A DNA stretch of 64,000 bases. Source: Triops longicaudatus. Taxonomy: Eukaryota > Arthropoda > Branchiopoda > Notostraca > Triopsidae. The notes under the pieces were generated by a model. It saw only the letters and a program-made list of their open reading frames with translations, was not told the DNA's origin and searched no databases. The stretch is taken from positions 356,163-420,162 of the forward strand of contig JAGQDJ010000112.1 of the NCBI GenBank assembly GCA_022885665.1. The letters run 5' to 3'. Below are positions 23,815 through 33,888 of this stretch, one piece after another. Each line of letters starts with the position of its first letter. Within the stretch, counting starts at the first letter, position 1. A program made the translations under genes and the position numbers.

Positions 23815-25802
23815 ATGGATTCGTTCATTCCTGCAGATTCACAGAGCAGCCCGGTACGCAAAGAATATACAACACCCCTAATTTTATCACGGGTTACAAC
23901 TGCGAACCCCGCCGCTAAATCGGACTTTACCAAAAGTCCGACTTCAATGTCAGCGTTGAATAAATGTACCGTAGACGATAGGAAACGATTTGTGTGCGGA
24001 GTGGAAAACTGTACCTTTAGAACTGCATACCTGAAAGACTTACATCGCCATCACAGGAAGCATACGGGTGAAAAACCCTTTGCTTGTGACATTTGTGGTT
24101 CCTCTTTCGCGCGCTTAGACAAACTTTTGACTCACAAACGAATCCATTCGGGTGAAAAGCCTTACAAATGCTCGCTTTGCGACTATAGCTGTGTGGAGAA
24201 AGGTTCGTTAAGCAAACATTCCCGTGTCCATAATGGAGAACGGCCATTCAAGTATGAAAAGCCTTTAATAAAAATATTTGCTTAATGCCGCTTATTATCG
24301 TGTTAAATTAATGTGTTTTCTGTTCGGTTAATGTCCAGATGCCAGTTATGTACATATAGTGCCAAAGACGCTTCTCAGCTTACGATCCATTTGCGCGTCC
24401 ATACTGGCGATGCACCCTATTCTTGTCCCTGTGCACCGTGCTCCAAAACCTTCAAAACGCAATCAGATCTCAAGCGCCACATACGTCTGCATACAGGAGA
24501 AAAACCATTTGCTTGCTCCATGTGCGATTATAAGTGTGCTATTTCATGTAAGATATACGTAAGGAATTAATTTCCTGGTTGAATTAATGCTGTTACTTAT
24601 AGCCAACTTGAAAGTCCATATTCGACATAGCCACGTACCTAAGAAGCCTTTCGAGTGTACTAAGTGCGATTTTACTTCCGAGAACAAAAGGGAGTACAAA
24701 AATCACGTAAGAATCCACTCAGGTAACAAAAGCAAGTACGCTGGATTCTTATTATTGCGTAAATTATCTATGAATTAGACCAGTTCGTTTGCGAGCTTTG
24801 CGACTTCAGAGCTACGGAAGTGGAGGAGTACAAGTTGCATTTTAAGACCAAGCATAACTCGAAACCTTACACTTGTCGGTTCTGCCCTGCCACTTTCATG
24901 CAGCTCCGTAACTAAATAGTCTCCTTTTTACACACTTTTTGGTTGTTCTTCTTTAATATTCTGTTGTTATTGTAGACGTCATGCGCCTTCACATTCGAAA
25001 AGAGCACCCGGAGTTTACCTCAGCTGCTATTCCGAAGAGCAAAGGGTCGAACTTGAAAATTGTTGTCGCAGAACAAAATCCGAAGCCTTATGCATGTTCA
25101 CAATGCCCGATGAGCTTCGTAGTGGAAGATTCGCTGAAAAGTCACCTCCGGATGCATACACACATCCAAGCACCTACTCAGTATAAAACGATTCCTACTC
25201 CAGCTCCGAAAGCTCCTGGCAAACCAACAACTTCAGCCGTCAACACGTCTTCACCTTTACTCGTTTCAGTTAACGGGCAGCTGTCTCGCGTCTTAGCAGT
25301 GCTTCCGTCTAGGCATAACGACTCTTTTCCTATCGAGCCCAAAGAGGCCACAATCATGAGCAATCATTCCAACTTGCTGCCTGCTGTCATGCACGGTAAC
25401 CAGTAAGTTGTCTTAAAAATTTTCTAAGGAGCTTTCGGGAAAATAATGCTTTGTTATGAAAGGTCTGCGGCGACTTCACAACTTGGATCAGTTATTGTGA
25501 CTTACATGCCGACAGGACATAACCAAGCGATAAATGCAGGGCCTGATTCTAGCATTATAACTTCGCTTGATCCTTCCTCAAACCAAGAACTCTCATCTAA
25601 CTTAACGACATTGGAGACAAGCCTAAGCAGTGATGTGCTCTTGTCTGTGACGGACGAAACAGGCAAAATACGCTATGTTTACCCACGCAATTTGATTGCG
25701 TTCAAAGACAGTGGAGATGTCCGAGTAGGGCCCAATTCTTTAGAAGCTGTGATACACATGACCGTTGGGGAAGGCGCAGAGCCTACTCAACTCACTAGCT
25801 AA
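23815..25802 (+). CDS. C2H2 zinc-finger protein with ten fingers
   Basis: Probable sequence-specific DNA-binding protein of the nucleus. Six exons join in frame: 23815-24251, 24339-24547, 24603-24722, 24779-24907, 24976-25402, 25463-25802, giving 553 residues. Nine C2H2 fingers run nearly head to tail from about residue 65 to 340 with TGEKPF-type linkers in the first half (HTGEKPFACDIC, HSGEKPYKCSLC), and a tenth follows after a gap (YACSQCPMSF). Several fingers carry the xCDY/xCDF pattern. The C-terminal 200 residues are Ser/Thr/Pro-rich with no known domain and may be an activation region. The start is the first ATG in the finger exon; an upstream exon is possible. The finger layout recalls ZFP64-like proteins, but I cannot assign an orthologue. 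It converges with eIF3e, stops 157 bp apart. Confidence 0.88.
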
Positions 25803-25959
25803 AAGTAAACTCAAGACTTGTATATTATTCCTCTTTGAGTTGTGGCAAAAGTTGTATTTGGGGCCCTTCACCACAAGAATTCCGACTTCACTTTTGCAAA
25901 ACACGGGTCTTAAAAGTCTCCGCTGTTCCACTGATTACCCTGGGAAAGATTTATACACG

Positions 25960-27768
25960 TTATTTTTGCTTTGCCAAAACTATGAACATTAATGGGTATT
26001 TTACTTCGGGATTGCGAACGCTAACGCGCTTTTCAATTTCGCCAGCCAAGCGCTGTGATCGTACAGTCAACGCCTTAGTTTTTTCAATCAATTGTTGATA
26101 GGGAGATAGGGTCTGCGTGCCCATTACCACATGCCCTTGTCGAGAATCAATCTTTGCATCCAATCGTGCCTAAGATGAAAGAGGTTAGGAGGTGCTGTAC
26201 ATCTCCTTTTTTCATTTCTTACTTGTCTGATAAGGTTGACGATCCACCTTTCAGCTTCTTCTGCGCTCATGTCTAGCTTTTCAGCCAGCATAGTAATGGA
26301 AATGCACTGATGGATACGGCAGAAGGTTTCGAATACCATCAACCGAGCGTTTTCCAAAAAGTCGTTCAAAACGGCAATTAAAAAGAAGTCATTATGAAGC
26401 ACTTCTTGGCATTCACGGAGTTTCAACTGAGCGGCGTCAAAATCAAAGTTTACGTAAAGATGTTCGATGAATTCGGTAATGGGATCACGGTAGGTATAAG
26501 CTTCCTGGAGGTAACAGAAAGCGTTAATATGAATGCCTTAAGGATAAGATACGTGATTGCCTGCTGAATGACTTTGACGAGGTCTTTCATGATAGCGCGT
26601 CTATTTTGCTTATTAATAATGACAGCCGTGGTCAGATAGCGAAGAATGTGAGGACACATGGTCTGGATTGCATTCAAGTACCTATTCACCAAGGTTAAAA
26701 AATCACTAAGCCATACATTTTTCGATGTATGTAAAATTCTTACTGGGGTTGGTACAGAAGCATTTCCACAATTAAATCTCGTCCTTTAGGGTGATTGAAG
26801 AAAATAAACAAGGACCAGTGAATCAACCATGTGCGCTGCTGCAGTGATTGTAAAGCTGATGGAAACGGGTTTCCATCTATGTATTCCTTCAAACGATTTA
26901 GATCTTCTAGTGCAACGTCCCAATTCTGCATCAAGATTTCAGAAGCTAGCTTTCCCCACAAGCCATTGAGATAGTTCTATAGTATAATAAACCCGTATGA
27001 CAAGGGAAAAAAATTAGTTTTTTTGTAATATACCTTGTCGTTGGGCGTGACCAAAAATCGGTGGAAATAAAGGTACTCGGCAGCACCACCATAATTACCA
27101 CATTCATACTGAAACTTGGCGAAAGTGAACAAAGTATCCAAAATCTCTGGTTTCAACTACAAAAACAGAATTATACATCAACGTCTCCACTGTTAATCTT
27201 CAAAACTGAAGTTTACTCCGTGGTTCTTGGTCAGATAGTCCATTAACTGGCGCGAGTCTCTCGACGCTTGGATCTGCTTGGTAACTTCGGGGTCCATAAA
27301 AACAGCCAAAACTGGCTTGGTCTCAGCTTGCAATTTACGCAACTGTTCGACCACTGCAGCGCGTTTGTCAATCAAAGCCTGGAAAATGGAGCAAGTTGAC
27401 AATGGTTTCAGAAACCCCAAATTTTGTCTTACTGATGGAATCTCTTGATCTGGGTATAAGACACGATGAACATCCATGGAGAAGTCAACCATGTTGGTTT
27501 TATTGAGCAGCTCCAACTTCGCTCGAAGTAATTCATCTTGTTTGTAGATCTGCAAAGAAAACACTTGCAATTAACAGTACAAAACAGATTTTTCTGGGGA
27601 GTTTCAAGCCTTGTATGGACACAACAAATTTGCTTTACACCAGTCAAACTAATTATTTTAAGTTTCACTGGAATTTACCTCTCGCCCGGCTAAAAATTCA
27701 AAGAGGGGAAACACCAAATGCCGGTCTAAATAACCACCTAAACGTTGCGTTAAATCGTGCTGCGCCAT
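25960..27768 (-). CDS. EIF3E: Eukaryotic translation initiation factor 3 subunit E (Int6)
   Basis: Subunit of the eIF3 complex that recruits the 43S ribosome and mRNA; cytoplasmic. Eight exons join in frame: 27679-27768, 27433-27549, 27217-27378, 27034-27156, 26744-26976, 26561-26681, 26223-26504, 25960-26169, giving 445 residues, the same length as human. Hallmarks: the start MAQHDLT...YLDRHLVFPL, TNMVDFSMDV, AKFQYECGNY, LWGKLASEILMQNWD, QTMCPHILRYLTTAVI, and the PCI domain with ENARLMVFETFCRIHQCISI and EEAERWIVNLI. The intron 26505-26560 begins with GC, not GT: this is the only choice that gives VKVIQQ|EAYTYRDP in frame. No missing segment. Confidence 0.95.
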
Positions 27769-29943
27769 GTTGTCAAGATTTGCAACAGAAGGGCGACCCG
27801 GAATGAAAACGAGCCGAACTACCGTTGCCGTACTCCTAAACTGCCCTCTGCAACCACTTAGATTGACCCGCGAATAACGATTAAAAAGAAAAGCTTGGCG
27901 TAGTCGAGCGCTCGTTTTTTAAAGGAAGGCTGCTGAAGAGCTAAAGAGTTTCTGGGCGACATTAGCTGTTTTCTGTGGATGGTTTTCATTTCATAAATAA
28001 ATACTGTAAAAAATGTTGAGACATGAAAGCTTTTTCATAAATTTTGAATATGAAATAGTTGAAACTTTCCTGAAATCGGCTTTATAAATAACATTGGCAA
28101 AATAAAATATTAAGTATTTAAAATATAAATAAAATTACACATTTTTCGACGTAACAATTACCTACGAAAAGTTTTATGCAATGTCATGTGATATATGCGG
28201 GTGATGCAAGCGTGTAGTTTTTGAGAAAGTTGGTTTTGCAATTTTGCCATGATTTTGGAATTTTTCTGAGCTTTTTCCCGTTGTTTTGAGAAATAACTTT
28301 GAATTTCCTCGTAATTCACCACGCGCATAGAAAGTAAGATAAAGATTTTTGCATACATATTTAAACCGACGCAACTGTTTTGGTGCAATGGAGGTCGAAA
28401 ATTCACATGTTAAAGCAACTTGTATTCTATGTTGAAAATCTCACAGGCAATTGCCAGGAACATATCATGAAAGTACTTCAATAAATCGTATTACTTATAA
28501 ATAGCCAGACTTTTACTATTAAATAACTTTTGAAAAATACTGAACTGTTTTCACAGAATCAGTCCGATAATTTTCGCGCTATTTCAGCGGTTCATTCTCA
28601 AGAGAGGCTGTTTCCTCTAGTGTTGTTCGCGACGGCAGCAATATTTTTCGAACTGACCGCCGGGTATCCAGTCCAAAGAATGTAGAGCTCCGATTCTTCC
28701 AACTTCGACTATGCATAAACAGATTCCTCATATTTGTCAACTGCAGTGGCGAAACTTTTTATCTTTCGAACGACATCCTTTTAGTTCATTTTTCTTCAAA
28801 TAGGAGTATTCACTAATGAGTTACAACATTGTCTAAAAGAATTGTACATTATCAAATAACAAGTCGGCAGACGAGCTGTCGATTAGCTATGCAAGTGTGT
28901 GGCACTAATGTTAGTTCTAATGACGCGCGAGTATTTGAAGCAACAGAAACCTTGACAGTGAGGTAACGAGAACAAAACTGCGATAAATCAGAAGAGAGTA
29001 AAAAGTAGGTGAAGAGGACAGGCAATAGGAAGAAAGAAGCAGAAAATAATGAAAAAGGATAAATGGAGAATAGACGAAGCAAACTAAAGAAGAAAAAGGC
29101 TGAGAGATAAAAGAAATACGAAAACGAGAGGAGAAAGAAAAAAGATTGAAAAAACGAATAACAGAATAGGACAGGACTGAGGTGAGAGAGATTTGGAGAA
29201 TAAAGAGAAGAGACGGTAAAACGACAATAAGAGAAGAATACAGTAAAAAAATAAGTAATTATAAGGTACTTTTTGCTTCTGATTTTTTCGAGATTTTTTC
29301 GAAAATTTTTAAAAGAATTGTAAAATTACGCTCAAATCTTTCGCATCTTTGGCGAATCCAAAATGCTATCTTTCTCAACGCCATTGAGCTTTGCATTACG
29401 TAGGGTGATTTACTATAAATCTCAAATACAGAGTGAACCATTCAGGAGTTATTTAGTCAAACTGGACTCAGATGACTCCGAAAACAATAACGAGTAAACA
29501 GCCCGTCCGAAACTTGAAAATTTGTACTGACAATGTAACTTTTAAATATTGGTCTGGTGACACCTTGCTCTTTTCGAATTCACCGAAACTACAAACAATT
29601 TTTAATTATGTTTTCGAAATTTAGTAAGTCATTAATGGAAAACGTTTTGCCATGTTCACGAAGCTCATCGACACTTTTCTGTCATAAGATTTATACGAAT
29701 AATCTTTCGGAATCTCCCATTTACTACACAATTGCCCCATGTAATTGTCAAGTTAACTTCAGTTGTGCAGTGAAACAGTGCCTTTAAATATCCGCTGCAT
29801 AACCTTCCACTTTTTGGCACTAGGAGAAAACAGAAAACTGAGTTGACAATTTTCAATAACTATTGCACATTATAAAACAATACTGAAATCTATAGGCATC
29901 CGAAAAGTAATTTGGAAATTTAGTTTTAAAAAAAAGCAGTGGG
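27769..29943. other. Intergenic region upstream of eIF3e
   Basis: Should contain the eIF3e promoter near 27770-27900. A purine-rich stretch lies around 28960-29250. No gene, RNA or intact mobile element was recognised. A lone CAGTGGCG at about 28745 has no partner end. Confidence 0.5.
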
Positions 29944-29951
29944 GCTGCATT

Positions 29952-30209
29952 CAGAGGCGCAGCTAGGAATTTGTTTCGGGGTAGGCCTGTACACTCAAAC
30001 GCCCCTCAATTTGCCTCAATTCAACTAAATTTTTATTTGCGGGGGCCAGCTAGTATTAGCTCACTGGCCCACGCAACAAGACATTCATGAATTCATGTGC
30101 ATCAATGTAAGACCTGCTACAATTGCGAAAAGGCGGAGTCAAGAATTTTTTTTTAAGGATTTCGGGGTAGGCCTGGGCCTGCCGGGCCTACCCCCTGGCT
30201 GCGCCACTG
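29952..30209. mobile_element. hAT-type MITE 2 with 8-bp target-site duplication
   Basis: A 258-bp element starts CAGAGGCGCAGCTAGG and ends CCTGGCTGCGCCACTG, imperfect terminal inverted repeats. It is bracketed by GCTGCATT at 29944-29951 and 30210-30217, a perfect 8-bp target duplication. A 16-bp direct repeat, TTTCGGGGTAGGCCTG, occurs inside at 29974-29989 and 30160-30175. There is no coding capacity. Confidence 0.87.
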
Positions 30210-30217
30210 GCTGCATT

Positions 30218-32436
30218 ATAATAAAACAGCATATTGACCCCTACCCCACCCTCCTAACCCCGAAACTCCAACCCCCGAACCAAAAACCTGGGGGCTGTAA
30301 GACAAAACTTTACTGTCGCAAACATTTTAATAATGACTCCACGGCAAACGCAATTTCATCAAAATGAATATTCTATGAAACAAACTACAAGAGAATTCTG
30401 CTTAAATTTTCACAATGAGAAGCGCGTGTGCGAAAGCGCTCGATTAAATTTTTAACATTGGCTAATAAAATCGTCAACTTTTTCGCAACATTTTATATAT
30501 TCTAACAAAAACTGCGTTTTGCTTCTTAACTTTCTCTTTTACTTTATTTTTCATTATAATTAGAATTTTAACATTTTAGCTAATTTTGACCATATTTCTC
30601 GCTAGTTTTCGGCAATACCCCTTCCCAAATCTCCTTTTTCTTATCCTAGCCCAGGTACCCAGGATTATGGTTTGGGAAGGGTGATCCATATGCAATTTTT
30701 TTTATAAATTTTGTAGTCACCTACGGTAACCATTATAAAGATAACATTCGGGAAGGGGGATGGGGTAAAAACCATTCAACCTCGCCACTGGGCATTGAGG
30801 TGCCCTAGTGTAACGAAATTTGTCACAAACTCGACAACTTCACTACAGCAATTGAAATCTAATTAAAACTTACCCGATTCAACCTATTTTAACTGAACTT
30901 AACCTCCGTTAACCACGGTAGGCATACAGACATTACGGAATTGAAAGGAAAAGCTACGTTTGTTTGGTGAACTATATAAAGCGGTGGGTTAATTAAGGAA
31001 AGTTACGGTTAAATTAAATTTACGTATGTGTCGTCTTACACCGTCAATTCAGGTTACTATGAAGAAAATAAATAGAGAGAATAAAATACATAAAAAGCGC
31101 ACCATTTCCATTTTTCTTCTCCGTTCTGGCTAATTTTAAAGTAGAAAGGAAACAAACAATCATGTGTTTTCTAGAATACGAGTGCAGAATCGTTCAGTAT
31201 TCATTTTTGTATTTCGTTTTTAATGCTCGAGTTCAAAGTTACCTCACCCCGAAAAAATCGCATAGTATTCATTTTTTTATTTCATTTTTTGGTGTCCGAA
31301 TTCAAAGTTACCTTACGCCGGTACACCTTTGAACGCAAACAAAATATTGCATGGCAAAAATTAAGAAATAGATTTTTGGCAGAAAATTTCTTTTTGGCAT
31401 TCAATGTTAATGTGGATTACTTAAATGCAGTAGACCATATGAATGAAAAGGACCAGAAGAAGAGGCACTTAGGCATTAAAATTTATATTTCTTTTCAGAT
31501 TCCCACCTGGTTGCACTTCTTACGGTTTTATCTACTGCTTAAGTCGTTTCTACACTGCCTTTTCAATTTCGAATGGTTCAAAATTATCTTTTCAACTTTG
31601 AGGGCTATAGTCTATGAACTGAGTTTTAATGCGTTCTTCCTTCGATTATCTCGCCTTCCCTGATCCCGACGCGCTCCTCTCCACACTAACCTTGAAAAAT
31701 TCATAAGCCAGGAAATATATGAAAAAAACTTGCATTTGTTATCCAAAGATAGTCTATTCATTGCTGAATGTGAGGACATCAATCTTTTCACACTGTGTTA
31801 CGTAGTTGAGGCGCATTGAATGGCCTACGATTTCGTACAACATGTTCAATGCTATCCCATGTGTTCAGAATAAAACCAGTTGACGGTAAATCCAATGTAA
31901 GTTATGCCCTTATAGACAGCTTTTGTAAAAAATGGGCGGGATTTTACTCGAAAAGTGCTTATTGCCATGACATGTCTTCTCTATTATCTACAATATAAGT
32001 AATAGTCAATCAAAACAAACATAACAAAAACAAATAGTAAATCAATTTCAACAGTAACTTTAGATTGAATTTCACCTAAAGTGAAACGCTAATGATGTCT
32101 CGTACCTCAGTTTTTCAAAACAACACAGATGCAATTTTGCAATTCTATAACGGACCGCGTGCTTTTCGACAGACTCGTCAAAATTTGTTAAAACTGGTAA
32201 AATTGGCTTATATTTTGTTAGGTTTAGTTAGATTAGGATGGGAATACTAGGAATCGAGGAGAGGGAGCAGAAGAAAAGTACCGAGAGGTTTAAATAACAA
32301 TGATATATAATTTCCATAACCAAAAACAGCACCCTGTCAAGATATGAGTTAGCGCTAAATGTATTTACTGACATTCGATGCATACAAACAGAAATGGAAT
32401 TAAAGAACTAGATGGAAAAAAAAACAGCATGGATCA
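30218..32436. other. Intergenic gap with a short tandem duplication
   Basis: Apart from the duplication at 31197-31320 and a short inverted repeat (CCCTTCCCAAA / TTTGGGAAGGG, about 30620-30680), nothing is recognised. A 146-codon open frame at 31223-31663 overlaps the duplication and lacks family resemblance or splice context, so it is not called a gene. Confidence 0.55.
31197..31320. repeat. Imperfect tandem duplication, period about 67 bp
   Basis: AGTATTCATTTTTGTATTTC followed downstream by GAGTTCAAAGTTACCTCACC (31197-31251) recurs with substitutions at 31264-31320. The two copies are direct and almost adjacent. Confidence 0.75.
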
Positions 32437-32444
32437 TTACGACG

Positions 32445-32488
32445 CAGTGACAGCGGAACGAGTGTTTCTCGGGGGGGGGGGGGGGGGN

Positions 32489-32568
<80 letters not shown>

Positions 32569-32644
32569 AATCATACCTTTGCCCCTTCTACAAAATTTTA
32601 GGAGGGGCAGCTGCCCCCTCTGCCCCCCAGCTCCGCCGTCGCTG
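32445..32644. mobile_element. hAT-type MITE 3 interrupted by an unresolved G/N/C run
   Basis: The element starts CAGTGACAGCGGA and ends TCCGCCGTCGCTG, terminal inverted repeats matching at 11 of 13 positions. TTACGACG flanks it at 32437-32444 and 32645-32652, a perfect 8-bp target duplication. Inside, 17 G are followed by one N at 32488 and 78 C (32489-32566), so the true internal length is uncertain. The right half (GGGGCAGCTGCCCCCTCTG) is G/C-rich. No coding sequence is supported. Confidence 0.75.
32488..32488. other. Single undetermined base between a G run and a C run
   Basis: The only N in the window, placed where 17 G meet 78 C. A G-run abutting a C-run on one strand suggests a collapsed or misjoined homopolymer or hairpin, not reliable sequence. 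Confidence 0.9.
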
Positions 32645-32652
32645 TTACGACG

Positions 32653-33400
32653 CACAGGTAACTTACATTTCACATCAAGAAGGGCTGGTGCAACGAGAAA
32701 AGAGCAGACAACATGTCCCTTTGAGCTAATTTGGCTCGGTGGACGTGCTAGCTAAAGTTGCTCATCCGGCCACTGGCAAAATAGTCTTATCCAACTCTCC
32801 ACGAAATCACCCACGAAATGCACAGCGCTTACGGGAAGCTTGCTGTGCCAAAAACCACCCAGAGAAAGGTGGCACGCTTCTGGCCCTCAAAACGATAGAA
32901 TAAGCTATGTTACTTATATAGGTAATAACAAAAAGCTGAACATGTCATTCGTCTCTGAAAGATTATATATAAAAAAAACGGAATTCGTAATGGTCTTCGA
33001 GTTCTTTGTTACTGAATATCCTCTACTTCTTTATAATAGGTGGCAGCAGTTTCTGAATTTTGGAAGGGGTCGTTTGTGAATGAATGAGTTTCTGTCAGTT
33101 ACCTCCCTCTCTCTGTCCGACTAGACTAGAGGTTAATTGGACCGAGCCTAGGTCTACAACCCTAAGTTTATAGGATTATTTGCAAACAAGGACAAAGTAA
33201 CGGAAAAGTGCATAAAGCGAAAGTGATCGTAAATTCTTGGAACTCCTCTTCGGTGGTCGTATTTTAACTTCCGGTAACGTGGATAATTGTTTCCTTAACT
33301 TGTGTGCACCTTCGCATGTATAGATGTGAAATTATTATTATTTTTTTCAGTGCAAACTAATTACGAAATTAAAGTGGTAACTTTTCTTTGTTGTGATCTT
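32653..33400. other. Intergenic sequence upstream of the Top2 promoter region
   Basis: No gene or repeat was recognised. Small open frames here have no family resemblance. Confidence 0.5.
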
Positions 33401-33414
33401 TTCCTCGCAAAGGC

Positions 33415-33520
33415 GCGCCGGCGCGAAAGCCGTTATGCAGGCCAGCCAATCACAAGCTTGCTTGTTTATGCTTTGAAAAGCTGGCGCGCAAAGCGCTTCT
33501 GTAGGCGCCATTGCCCCAGA
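33415..33520 (+). promoter_or_regulatory. Putative Top2 promoter: E2F-like and CCAAT motifs
   Basis: GCGCGAAA at 33421-33428 is the reverse complement of TTTCGCGC, which fits the E2F consensus TTTSSCGC. CCAATCA begins at 33446. More GGCGCGC sequence lies at about 33480-33510. This GC-rich island stands out in AT-rich flanks about 400 bp before the Top2 start. E2F and CCAAT control of proliferative genes such as TOP2A is known in animals; its use here is inference. Confidence 0.4.
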
Positions 33521-33888
33521 AACATCGTGGTTTCAGATGTGGATGTATCGCTTGTCGTGTTAGTGATTTTAGGTGTTAATTTTAAAAGTTCGACGTTCGC
33601 AGATCATTTGACGCTTCATAACGGGATATTTCTTTACCCGAGGCCTTTTAGTTTTAGGAATTAGGTCGAAAAATAGTCGGGTAAAAATGGCAAATGGCCA
33701 GCAACCAATACGGGTAAAGCGCTGATGTTTTATTGTGGAGACAACATAATTTTTGGCTTGCATGCTTTTAGCGCACGAATGTGTAAAAGAAAGTACCAGT
33801 AGCGCCTGAAAATTTAGTACGTTTCTCGTTTATGAAGTTTTAACTTTCAATGCTCTCTTTGTTTTCTATACAGGCACTCCTGGACAAG

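Noticed and set aside
28745..28752. CAGTGGCG, a possible hAT left end
   Set aside because: No matching inverted end or 8-bp duplication could be found nearby.
30615..30685. CCCTTCCCAAA/TTTGGGAAGGG inverted repeat as a possible RNA hairpin or element end
   Set aside because: Arms are only 11 bp with a loop of about 40 bases, and nothing around it suggests a gene or an element.
30779..30790. CGCCACTG, a possible hAT right end
   Set aside because: The 8 bases that follow (GGCATTGA) were not found upstream next to a CAG start.
31223..31663. 146-codon plus-strand open frame in the large gap
   Set aside because: It overlaps an imperfect tandem duplication, is Phe/Leu-rich from AT-rich DNA, and matches no family.
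32378..32755. Polyproline/polyglycine open frames on both strands
   Set aside because: Produced by the homopolymer C/G run around the N inside a hAT-type element, not by a gene.
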